44,228 nt of DNA from a virus. Below the pieces are notes generated by a model. The model saw only the letters and a program-made list of their open reading frames with translations. It had not been told where the DNA came from and ran no database searches. The stretch covers positions 1 to 44,228 of IMG/VR virus record IMGVR_UViG_3300030339_000083, one strand, 5' to 3'. The position numbers were made by a program, and so were the translations under genes. Shown in pieces: positions 32,194-37,512 of the stretch (the stretch's first letter is position 1; each line of letters starts with the position of its first letter).

Positions 32194-32649
32194 CTACTCC
32201 AAATCGTCAACAAAGGTTATTGGAGCAATATCACAACTGATTTCCTGACGGTCTGCATATCGGAGGCCGCCGGTTCGCTCGGAGTTGTTGGTTGCATAGA
32301 ACATTGCGCCTCGAACGCCGTCCTTGTCTCCAAGCCGTCTTGACCAGTAAGCCCTGACTTTCGCACACGCGAGCGCTATAGCTCCGCAATAATCGGCACT
32401 TAAGTCTCCGGCATAACCGGGCTTTCCGTATCTCGTCAATGTGTCTTCGCTTATTCCAAGTCTGATTGCAAGGTCTTCAAGTGATATCGGAGTTTCTGAA
32501 TAAAAGGTTGGGTTGCCTTGTCTATCTGTAATCTGATTGCCGTCTTTATCAAGTACCGGCTTGGCTTCGCAATCGGAGAAGTAATTATCTATTCCATTCT
32601 GGAGGTCTTCGATATTATTATATTTAAGTGTTCCGTATGGTCTAGCCAT
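32194..32649 (-). CDS. terS: Terminase small subunit
   Basis: A 151-residue protein starting MARPYGTLKYNNIEDLQNGI. It matches the gp3/terminase small-subunit-like family: an N-terminal segment with YFSDCEAKP, a DNA-binding helix-turn-helix (SLEDLAIRLGISEDTLTRYG) and a helical oligomerisation part ending with GAMFYATNNSERTGG. It recognises the packaging site and regulates the large subunit. The ATG at 32649 is used because GGAGG precedes it by nine bases; an upstream in-frame ATG lies before this site. It is the first gene of the leftward late unit. Confidence 0.85.
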   Translation of the reverse strand: MARPYGTLKYNNIEDLQNGIDNYFSDCEAKPVLDKDGNQITDRQGNPTFYSETPISLEDLAIRLGISEDTLTRYGKPGYAGDLSADYCGAIALACAKVRAYWSRRLGDKDGVRGAMFYATNNSERTGGLRYADRQEISCDIAPITFVDDLE

Positions 32650-32671
32650 AAAATCCCTCCACAACATATCA

Positions 32672-32709
32672 TTTATTTACATGGTAATTATACCACACAT
32701 TTACAAGAT
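32672..32709 (-). promoter_or_regulatory. Late (terS) promoter with operator-like sites
   Basis: On the minus strand, an extended -10 element TGGTATAAT (TGG at 32693-32695, TATAAT at 32687-32692) lies about 40 bases upstream of the terS ATG. No good -35 hexamer is visible at 16-18 bases. Two sites matching the RHH operator at 11 of 14 positions flank it: 32672-32685, at the expected start of transcription, and 32696-32709, just upstream. This suggests repression of late transcription by the RHH protein. The matches are imperfect, so this is inference. Confidence 0.55.
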
Positions 32710-32926
32710 GCGGAAGGGGGAATATAACGATTAACTACATCTAGCGATTTTTCTGTTTACCGTAACGCGGAAACTGCACGGATGATATAATTACTTTAGC
32801 ACTCTACATTACTACATAACCGTCTTACAGCGTTTTCAATCCTTTGGAGCAAATTTTCAATAAAAAGAACGTTTTTGTGCTATTTTAATAAATATTTTCT
32901 TATAACCTTTTGAATTTACTATATAT

Positions 32927-33012
32927 CCTGTTAAACATATTTTACCAATTATAAAAAAGGTAGTATTATCAATGGTTTTTTACCCTGAAAATGGAATATT
33001 ATGGTTAACAGG
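32927..33012. repeat. Long imperfect dyad
   Basis: A near-perfect 13-bp inverted repeat (CCTGTTAAACATA and TATGGTTAACAGG, one mismatch) encloses 60 AT-rich bases that themselves contain TTTTACC repeats and GGTA/TACC partners. It could be an extruded origin structure or a protein-binding dyad. Confidence 0.5.
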
Positions 33013-33198
33013 GTTGTTTTGGCCTGTTATACATTTATTTACAAATGTAGCAATATCAACGCTTTGCGGTCTTACTTAAAATAGTTCAGGGATAGGGAAA
33101 AGTGTACTACCTGTATAATACATATATGCATTATTGCCATATTACGGCGCATATCTATAATATAATATGTATAATTTACACAAGTATGAAAAAGCTTA

Positions 33199-33212
33199 AT
33201 CATGTACATGAC
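33199..33212. promoter_or_regulatory. RHH operator-like site downstream of the repressor gene
   Basis: ATCATGTACATGAC matches the operator ATCATGTAAATGAT at 12 of 14 positions and has a perfect 12-bp palindromic core (TCATGTACATGA). It lies about 30 bases beyond the repressor gene's stop codon, on the late-control side. Confidence 0.5.
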
Positions 33213-33224
33213 AAACGGCGCAAA

Positions 33225-33255
33225 ATAAAGAGCCGGAAGAACTTAATCCTCCGGC
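33225..33255 (-). terminator. Terminator of the RHH repressor gene
   Basis: On the minus strand a 6-bp GC-rich stem (GCCGGA / TCCGGC) with a loop that includes the repressor stop codon is followed by TCTTTATTTT. The T-run is interrupted, so termination may be partial. Confidence 0.55.
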
Positions 33256-33596
33256 ATTTTGTTTTCTACGGGTTCCAGCTTAATATTAAACCGTAAAATT
33301 GATTTAATTGTCTGCTCAGGCACTTTGTCGGATATCAACAGATTATATGCCGATGTAATAAGCTTCTGAGCTTCGCTTAGTTGCCCGAGCGCAAGCTTAC
33401 TGCCTTTGTTTTTACCTTGAATTTGCTCGATTGTTTCTGTATTAAGGTCATCAGCTATCAACTTATTAATGTATCCGCTTACGCTTTTATGGCTCTTTAA
33501 TATGTTGGCCTTGGTTCCCAAAGGAGCTATAACAACTATGCGCTCTCTGTATTCCTTTTCCCATTTGTTCCGGTAGTCAATCTTCTTTTCATCCAT
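33243..33596 (-). CDS. Ribbon-helix-helix (Arc/Mnt-like) repressor
   Basis: A 117-residue protein. After a charged N-terminus it shows a beta strand ERIVVIAP, then TKANILKSHKSVSGYINKLI, giving a strand-helix-helix pattern as in ribbon-helix-helix repressors. The C-terminal 60 residues are helical and could mediate oligomer contacts. The start at 33596 has GAGGTGAC in front. Three identical 14-bp sites precede it, one overlapping its own promoter and one overlapping the divergent promoter, so it is very probably their regulator. Phage P22, whose head gene order resembles this one, also has a second immunity region run by Arc and Mnt. Confidence 0.75.
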   Translation of the reverse strand: MDEKKIDYRNKWEKEYRERIVVIAPLGTKANILKSHKSVSGYINKLIADDLNTETIEQIQGKNKGSKLALGQLSEAQKLITSAYNLLISDKVPEQTIKSILRFNIKLEPVENKMPED

Positions 33597-33613
33597 AACG
33601 TCACCTCTTATAT

Positions 33614-33642
33614 AGTATAACATAACTCGGATATCATGTAAA
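33614..33642 (-). promoter_or_regulatory. Promoter of the RHH repressor gene
   Basis: On the minus strand TTTACA (33637-33642) and TATACT (33614-33619) are separated by exactly 17 bases. The -35 hexamer is part of the first operator (33633-33646), so the repressor would shut off its own synthesis. Confidence 0.7.
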
Positions 33643-33711
33643 TGATGAATACTCACAAATTATCATGTAAATGATTGTGACATTTGCATATTGACGAATC
33701 ATGTAAATGAT
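33633..33711. promoter_or_regulatory. Three identical RHH operators
   Basis: The 14-bp imperfect palindrome ATCATGTAAATGAT occurs three times without change, at 33633-33646, 33662-33675 and 33698-33711 (start-to-start 29 and 36 bases). The arms ATCAT/ATGAT are perfect. The first covers the -35 of the leftward promoter and the third lies in the spacer of the rightward promoter. Confidence 0.85.
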
Positions 33712-33719
33712 GTTATATT
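33691..33719 (+). promoter_or_regulatory. Promoter of the plus-strand mini-operon
   Basis: TTGACG (33691-33696) and TATATT (33714-33719) are 17 bases apart, with the third RHH operator (33698-33711) filling the spacer. Transcription would start near 33726, about 36 bases before the first ribosome-bound start codon. Confidence 0.7.
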
Positions 33720-33761
33720 TGAACCATGAAGAACACCAAAACAAAACAGGAGGAAAATAAA

Positions 33762-33956
33762 ATGCTTAAATTTTTTGTTAACAATAAACAAATCGTAACG
33801 CTTGCACAAGGTTCAGACGACGGAAATGTAACAGTACAAAAACGCTCTCTCGGAGAAATCGAACGCGAATATACAATATCTGCGGGAGATATGATAACGC
33901 TTCTCAACTGGTATCAGTTTCAGAAAGCGATGGGCAATGAGCACTTAGAATATTAA
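33762..33956 (+). CDS. Small hypothetical protein of RHH-controlled operon
   Basis: A 64-residue protein, MLKFFVNNKQIVTLAQGSDD, with a predicted beta-rich N-terminal half and a C-terminal helix (AGDMITLLNWYQFQKAMG). AGGAGG lies nine bases upstream of the ATG at 33762; an earlier in-frame ATG (33726) coincides with the predicted transcription start and lacks a ribosome binding site. Function unknown; first gene of the operon beside attP. Confidence 0.7.
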   Translation: MLKFFVNNKQIVTLAQGSDDGNVTVQKRSLGEIEREYTISAGDMITLLNWYQFQKAMGNEHLEY

Positions 33957-33990
33957 ACGGGGAACAAAACAAATTTAGGAGGATATGAAA

Positions 33991-34155
33991 ATGAAAAGAA
34001 CAATAACAATGAGCGCATTGAAGGCAACAGGCTGCAATACTTGGACGGTGAAAGACAACAGCGTAAGAGGCGCTACAACAAAGTACATGTGCGAAATACA
34101 AGTCGGGGACAAAGTCGTAATTGATGACTACTTCACGGAAATCATAGAGGGATAA
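33991..34155 (+). CDS. Small hypothetical protein
   Basis: A 54-residue protein, MKRTITMSALKATGCNTWTV, then KDNSVRGATTKYMCEIQVGD and KVVIDDYFTEIIEG. TAGGAGG is eight bases before the chosen ATG; another ATG six bases earlier is too close to it. The small basic N-terminus and beta-like remainder give no known domain. A 90-base gap with a folded RNA follows. Confidence 0.6.
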   Translation: MKRTITMSALKATGCNTWTVKDNSVRGATTKYMCEIQVGDKVVIDDYFTEIIEG

Positions 34156-34163
34156 ACGCTTAG

Positions 34164-34218
34164 CCCGTCCGATGATGATTGTCTGGTTAACAATCGAAAC
34201 CCTGAAAAGGGTCACGGG
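34164..34218 (+). ncRNA. Candidate type I hammerhead ribozyme
   Basis: A 55-base three-way junction in the 90-base gap between two genes. Stem I is CCCGT (34164-34168) with ACGGG (34214-34218). The core CCGATGA (34169-34175) plus T34176 leads into stem II GATTGT (34177-34182) / ACAATC (34190-34195) with a 7-base loop and a G10.1-C11.1 pair. GAA plus A15.1 (34196-34199) leads into stem III ACCCT/AGGGT capped by GAAA. U16.1 (34212) and C17 (34213) give a GUC triplet, so cleavage would fall between 34213 and 34214. Deviations from CUGANGA-GAAA: U4 is C, and one extra U lies after A9, a place where one viroid hammerhead also has an extra base. Confidence 0.6.
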
Positions 34219-34245
34219 AAACCAAAAATAATGGGAGGGCACAAA

Positions 34246-34431
34246 ATGTTTGAGAGCGACTATTCACGAACATTAAGAGAAATTGGATTCAGATGTCAGA
34301 AATGCAAATACAAAATAAACGGTAGATGCGAAAAATACGATGTTTGGCTATCTCCCGACGACGGGTGCCACGAATACTATGAGCCTAAAGAAACCGAAGT
34401 TATAACATTAAAGCCCTCCGGGGCAATTTGA
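34246..34431 (+). CDS. Small Cys-rich hypothetical protein
   Basis: A 61-residue protein starting MFESDYSRTLREIGFRCQKC with CQKCKYKINGRC as a zinc-knuckle-like cluster and a later GCHEYYEP. GGGAGGGCACAAA precedes the ATG at 34246. It is the first start after the candidate ribozyme, with its ATG 32 bases from the predicted cut site, so self-cleavage would give its mRNA a defined 5' end. Related in style to the Cys-rich genes of the early region. Function unknown. Confidence 0.65.
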   Translation: MFESDYSRTLREIGFRCQKCKYKINGRCEKYDVWLSPDDGCHEYYEPKETEVITLKPSGAI

Positions 34432-34443
34432 AAGGCGGATATT

Positions 34444-34752
34444 ATGGATAGATTAACGATTAAAGGTTTTGAGTTTGATTCGCATTACGTGGCATCTAGT
34501 TTGCAGAGCTTTCCAATTGCAGAGGCGCTTAAAAAGCTTCAGTCATACGAAGATGCGGAAGAACAGCAAAACGACGGATGCGAGTATTGCCGCAACGACT
34601 GCGTAAACACATCAAACAAAATTTTGTTACATTGCAATGGTTCAGAAGTCTACATAAATCGAACCACATTGAACTTATTTGAAAACGAACACGGAGACAA
34701 CAAGGAAACGAAAATCGGCTTTTGCCCTATGTGTGGACGCAAGCTAAATTAA
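34444..34752 (+). CDS. Zinc-ribbon hypothetical protein
   Basis: A 102-residue protein, MDRLTIKGFEFDSHYVASSL, with an EALKKLQSYEDAEE helix, CEYCRNDC and, near the end, a FCPMCGRKLN ribbon half. This is a well-known gut-phage family ('xxxKLxxYEDxE ... CPxCGRxL'). A GGCGG stretch precedes the ATG weakly. It is the last gene of the RHH-controlled operon and is followed by a strong terminator. Confidence 0.75.
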   Translation: MDRLTIKGFEFDSHYVASSLQSFPIAEALKKLQSYEDAEEQQNDGCEYCRNDCVNTSNKILLHCNGSEVYINRTTLNLFENEHGDNKETKIGFCPMCGRKLN

Positions 34753-34768
34753 TTTGCATAAACAACTC

Positions 34769-34797
34769 AGCCCCCACAGAATTTGTGAGGGCTTTTT
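34769..34797 (+). terminator. Intrinsic terminator of the mini-operon
   Basis: AGCCC and CACA pair with TGTG and GGGCT around a 5-base loop, with one mismatch, followed directly by TTTTT. It insulates the mini-operon from the attachment site and integrase gene. Confidence 0.85.
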
Positions 34798-34798
34798 C

Positions 34799-34820
34799 AT
34801 TAGCGTTTTTCGTTAGCATT
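34799..34820. repeat. Putative integrase arm-type site, left
   Basis: ATTAGCGTTTTTCGTTAGCATT recurs (with one T fewer) at 35039-35059 on the other side of the attP core. Each copy has two TTAGC boxes about one helical turn apart, as expected of arm-type binding sites of tyrosine integrases. A further inverted GCTAA box is at 34836-34840. Confidence 0.6.
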
Positions 34821-34924
34821 TTGATATTTTTATTTGCTAATAGCATCACAAATATCTGTGAACATCAACAATATTATTACATAGCAAAAGCCTCAAACGC
34901 ATTGATATCACTACATAAATAAAG

Positions 34925-34953
34925 AAAAACCCCGCAATCTCAACGACTACGGG
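34925..34953 (-). terminator. Terminator of the integrase gene
   Basis: On the minus strand CCCGTA pairs with TGCGGG (one U-G wobble) around an 11-base loop, followed by GTTTTTC. It lies about 45 bases past the integrase stop, beyond the attP core. Confidence 0.55.
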
Positions 34954-34965
34954 ATTTACAATATA

Positions 34966-34993
34966 TGGTGGAGATGGGGGGAGTTGAACCCCT
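34966..34993 (-). other. attP core resembling a tmRNA/tRNA 3' end
   Basis: Read on the minus strand, this gives a T arm (GGGG TTCAACT CCCC), a 7-base acceptor strand CATCTCC, discriminator A and CCA, that is, the 3' end of a tRNA-like gene without the rest. Position 70 is U, which would form the G3-U70 pair typical of tmRNA and tRNA-Ala. It lies three bases from the integrase stop codon, the usual place for attP. Integration into the host ssrA or a tRNA gene, restoring its 3' end, is the likely meaning. Confidence 0.8.
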
Positions 34994-34996
34994 TAG

Positions 34997-36073
34997 TCAA
35001 GTCTCATATGCATTGTAAATACAAGACTTTTTATCCTTATTAGCGTTTTCGTTAGCATTATTATAAAACTGCTTCATTTCGTCGGCGTACTTAGACACAT
35101 CTTTTTGAGACAAATGCGTGTATATCTCGCTCATTGTTTCACGGTCAGCCCAGCCGCCGATTTGCATAGCTATCTTCTCCGGCATTTGCAGATGATATGC
35201 TAGGGACGCGAAGCTATGTCTCAGACCGTGGACACCAACAAGCGGGAGTCCAGAGCTTTCGCACACTTTATTAATCTGTCTGAATATCGTGTTGGGGCGC
35301 TGAGTGACTACTATCCCCTCTTTGGCCTCGCAATCGGACAGCGCCGTATAAAGCTCATTCATAAGTATTGGCACATACCTACGCGATGATTTACTTTTAT
35401 TTGTCGGCTTGTCAACGAATTTGTTTTTCTGCCCCTGTACCATTGCGCCAGAAACTAATATTCTGCGGTTTTTCAAGTCGATATTTTCCCATTTAAGCGA
35501 ACATATCTCAGAGCATCTAAGACTTGACAATGCCAACAATGCAGCAATCTCGCATTTTTCGCCCTTAACCGATTTAACAAATATCGGTATTTGCTCCGGC
35601 TCAAGATATAGCCGCTCTTTTGATACAACTTGCGGCATCTTAATATTGGGTACTTCTACGCCCGACTCTTTCAATATAGAAGCCATCAAGTACCAGGAGT
35701 TTTTTATTGACTTCGCAGATAGATTTTTTGATTCTGAATTGCAAAGCTTTTGCCAGTCCTTAATGTCATTCAACTTTTTGTCCATTACAGATTGAAAACG
35801 ATTATCACGTATAATCTCATAGCCCCTTATGGTGGACGGCGAAATCGTATTGCTCCGCACCGATATATAAGCGTCAATTGCTTGTCTGAGTGTTGGTGTA
35901 GCTTTATTCTTTTGTATTTGGCGTTTTCCTGCCCCGTATTCGGCTTTTATTAGTTCCGCCGTATGTTTACACTCCTTGGAACTTTCTGCGCTTACAGGAA
36001 CGCTAACGCCATTTAAACGCATTTGCAGAAACCATGTGCCGGAGGGCAGCTTTCGCGGTTCTGGTACTTTCAT
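34997..36073 (-). CDS. int: Tyrosine-type site-specific integrase
   Basis: A 358-residue phage integrase. An N-terminal arm-binding part (residues 1-55) is followed by a SAM-like core-binding domain (60-140) and the catalytic domain, with Arg186 (SSLRCSEICSLKW), His282/Arg285 (HGLRHSFASLAYHL), Trp308 (IGGWAD) and nucleophile Tyr318 (SEIYTHLSQKD) in the expected places. It joins attP to the host attB and, with a directionality factor, excises the prophage. The start at 36073 (MKVPEPRKLPSG) is preferred over longer forms because it matches the family's usual N-terminus and has GAGGG upstream. attP lies just past its stop. Confidence 0.95.
   Translation of the reverse strand: MKVPEPRKLPSGTWFLQMRLNGVSVPVSAESSKECKHTAELIKAEYGAGKRQIQKNKATPTLRQAIDAYISVRSNTISPSTIRGYEIIRDNRFQSVMDKKLNDIKDWQKLCNSESKNLSAKSIKNSWYLMASILKESGVEVPNIKMPQVVSKERLYLEPEQIPIFVKSVKGEKCEIAALLALSSLRCSEICSLKWENIDLKNRRILVSGAMVQGQKNKFVDKPTNKSKSSRRYVPILMNELYTALSDCEAKEGIVVTQRPNTIFRQINKVCESSGLPLVGVHGLRHSFASLAYHLQMPEKIAMQIGGWADRETMSEIYTHLSQKDVSKYADEMKQFYNNANENANKDKKSCIYNAYET
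35039..35059. repeat. Putative integrase arm-type site, right
   Basis: ATTAGCGTTTTCGTTAGCATT, the near-identical partner of 34799-34820, lies inside the last codons of the integrase gene, about 45 bases beyond the attP core. TTAGC boxes are 12 bases apart. Confidence 0.6.
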
Positions 36074-36176
36074 AAAATAACCCTCTTTTCGGTCTGTTGT
36101 ACGCTCCATAGCCACACAAATATCCGGCGTAAAATGCAAGAACTATTGCAAAAGTTCTAAAAATTGACTTTATCAT
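36003..36176 (-). CDS. Possible small membrane protein overlapping int
   Basis: A 57-residue reading frame, MIKSIFRTFAIVLAFYAGYL, with one membrane segment (FAIVLAFYAGYLCGYGAY) and a basic C-terminal half. AAGAAGAG precedes the ATG. It lies 27 bases after the secreted-protein gene and overlaps the first 71 bases of the integrase gene in another frame. The overlap and weak ribosome binding site lower confidence. Confidence 0.4.
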   Translation of the reverse strand: MIKSIFRTFAIVLAFYAGYLCGYGAYNRPKRGLFYESTRTAKAALRHMVSANAFKWR

Positions 36177-36202
36177 TTTTGCTCTTCTTAACACGAGAAA
36201 CA

Positions 36203-36847
36203 CTAATTATACATTGATTCGTAATATTTAAAATCATCTTCAATCTCTGTCAATCGCTCATTGGTGGTTGCGCTATTTATACAAGCAACCATACCTTGCA
36301 TAACTAAAATATCAGATTTTATAGAGCTTTGCGCTGCTATTGCAGATTGTGCGCCGGAGCTTCGGCTCATTCCTCGTGAGGCATAATCATTTATTTTGGT
36401 TTGCAAATTGTTGTAGGCAACGCTTGCAACATTTAGACACGTATTTACACGGTTTAATAGGTTGCCTTGTAAAGACGTATCAAGTGTAGCCGTTGCCGCC
36501 GCGGGGCTTGTCGATGCAGACGCAACGGGTGATGTTGTTAAATCTGTTCCAGATGTAAGGTATACTGCTTGGTCTTTAGAGCTATAGTCTACATCATAAC
36601 CAACGGCCTCCGCAATGGCCCTAACTGGCAGATAGGTTGTCCCATCAACAACAAAAGGCTCAACTGAGTTGCCGTTTGCGTCCGTTGGAATAGTTCTAAC
36701 TCCGTTAACATATATCTTGATTCCGTTGTAAGTTGCCGTTATTTGCCTAGAAGTTGATTCTGCGAAGCTGGGCACTATTAGCGCCATTACTAGCAGACAA
36801 ACCGCTATACCCAACGTAAACCATTTTATGCTATTTAATTTTTTCAT
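36203..36847 (-). CDS. Secreted stalk-domain (CuAO N-like) protein
   Basis: A 214-residue exported protein. Residues 1-29 form a signal peptide (KKLNSIKW, then the hydrophobic TLGIAVCLLVMALIVPSFA, with cleavage after SFA). Residues 35-98 are a copper amine oxidase N-terminal-like (stalk) domain: IKIYVNGVRTIP, FVVDGTTYLPVRAIAEAVGY, VYLTSG. A Ser/Ala/Thr linker and a helical C-terminal domain (NLLNRVNTCLNVASVAYNNL) follow. Such domains are common in Clostridia cell-surface proteins. Its place between repressor and integrase, on the lysogenic strand, suggests expression from the prophage (lysogenic conversion or superinfection exclusion). GAGGAGG precedes the ATG at 36847. Confidence 0.8.
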   Translation of the reverse strand: MKKLNSIKWFTLGIAVCLLVMALIVPSFAESTSRQITATYNGIKIYVNGVRTIPTDANGNSVEPFVVDGTTYLPVRAIAEAVGYDVDYSSKDQAVYLTSGTDLTTSPVASASTSPAAATATLDTSLQGNLLNRVNTCLNVASVAYNNLQTKINDYASRGMSRSSGAQSAIAAQSSIKSDILVMQGMVACINSATTNERLTEIEDDFKYYESMYN

Positions 36848-36971
36848 AACAAAACCTCCTCTTTTATCACGTAATGTACAAAAATACTCTAAATAAAGAC
36901 AAGCCATTGATTAATTATGACAAATGTGTTAATGTCAAGGAGCTGATAAAAATATATCAAGGGAGAGATAT

Positions 36972-37112
36972 ATGGACACAGAGTCTGAGGAAAGATTGTC
37001 GTACTTATTTATGGCTATGAATCAAGCGCAGCAAAAAGAGTTCATTTCATACGCAGAAGCTTTATTGCAAAATCCTCAAGCATATTGCGGCGTTCCGGCG
37101 TTAATTGATTAG
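36972..37112 (+). CDS. Small protein convergent with and overlapping the repressor gene
   Basis: A 46-residue protein, MDTESEERLSYLFMAMNQAQ, then QKEFISYAEALLQNPQAYCG. GGGAGAG lies seven bases before the ATG. Its last 71 bases are antisense to the 3' end of the CI-like repressor gene. The helical sequence resembles the 'LSxxxQxEFxxYAxxLL' tails of XRE regulators. If transcribed, it would both encode a peptide and oppose repressor mRNA. No strong promoter is evident. Confidence 0.45.
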   Translation: MDTESEERLSYLFMAMNQAQQKEFISYAEALLQNPQAYCGVPALID

Positions 37113-37359
37113 CAATTTCCAATAATTTCATAAGCTCTAAATTAGGCTCGTCACTTTTAGTGGCGGGCTTTTCTTTGTCTATTAAGTCCCAAATACTGAC
37201 CTGCAAATGCTCTGCCATAGCTATAACATTATCCATTTTAGGCATCTGCCCGGCTTTCCACTTCGTTGCATTGCTTTTATTAATACCGATAGCCAGTGCA
37301 ACCGCGCTGGGAGAGGTCTTTTTCTCTTTGCAAATCGCCTTTAGGTTGTCATAAAACAT
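37042..37359 (-). CDS. XRE-family CI-like repressor
   Basis: A 105-residue protein with a Cro/C1-type helix-turn-helix at residues 3-60 (LKAICKEKKTSPSAVALAIG, INKSNATKWKAGQMP, VIAMAEHLQVSIWDLI) and a short helical tail (LTPERRNMLEDFAIKLLRMK) for dimerisation. There is no S24 peptidase domain, so induction by RecA-type autocleavage is not expected; inactivation may instead need an antirepressor or partner. The gene is transcribed leftward from a promoter that overlaps operator 1 and is divergent from the early operon. AAGGAG precedes the ATG. Confidence 0.88.
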   Translation of the reverse strand: MFYDNLKAICKEKKTSPSAVALAIGINKSNATKWKAGQMPKMDNVIAMAEHLQVSIWDLIDKEKPATKSDEPNLELMKLLEIANQLTPERRNMLEDFAIKLLRMK

Positions 37360-37393
37360 AAAAATAGTGCTCCTTATTGTGCATTCATACGAA

Positions 37394-37411
37394 AGTACGC
37401 TTCGGAATACT
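37394..37411. promoter_or_regulatory. Repressor operator O1
   Basis: AGTACGCTTCGGAATACT, an 18-bp imperfect palindrome (arms AGTA/TACT). It covers the -10 of the repressor promoter (37407-37412), which suggests autoregulation. Confidence 0.8.
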
Positions 37412-37435
37412 ATTTTGCAGCAATACTATTGACAA
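37407..37435 (-). promoter_or_regulatory. Leftward repressor promoter
   Basis: On the minus strand TTGTCA (37430-37435) and TAGTAT (37407-37412) are 17 bases apart. Its -35 overlaps that of the divergent early promoter by five bases, so the two promoters compete for RNA polymerase. Confidence 0.75.
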
Positions 37436-37457
37436 GTACGCCGCGGTATACTATGAT
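37429..37457 (+). promoter_or_regulatory. Rightward early promoter
   Basis: TTGACA (37429-37434) and TATGAT (37452-37457) are separated by 17 bases, close to the sigma-A consensus. Operator O2 fills the whole spacer, so repressor binding would block it. It drives the roughly 16-kb early unit starting at 37574. Confidence 0.85.
37435..37452. promoter_or_regulatory. Repressor operator O2
   Basis: AGTACGCCGCGGTATACT, 18-bp palindrome of the same type as O1 and 41 bases from it, lying exactly between the -35 and -10 of the early promoter. Confidence 0.85.
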
Positions 37458-37512
37458 ATAGCTATCCCGTACATATTGAACGCTCTATTTTGTTACTCAA
37501 CAATAGCACTAT

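Larger units (their letters stand above)
32650..33242. other. AT-rich intergenic control region
   Basis: About 590 bases without a supported gene. It contains the promoter for the small terminase gene next to it, two or three RHH-operator-like sites, a long dyad (arms CCTGTTAAACATA at 32927-32939 and TATGGTTAACAGG at 33000-33012), repeated TTTTACC motifs and many TATAAT-like hexamers. It may hold a replication origin or packaging site. No known origin family was recognised. Confidence 0.5.

Noticed and set aside
33031-33048. Palindrome ACATTTATTTACAAATGT as another RHH operator
   Set aside because: Only about 8 of 14 bases match the operator and its symmetry centre is different; likely chance in AT-rich sequence.
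33102-33296. A 64-residue plus-strand frame in the AT-rich control region
   Set aside because: Tyr/Ile/His-rich translation of AT-rich noncoding DNA without ribosome binding site, and it runs into the repressor terminator.
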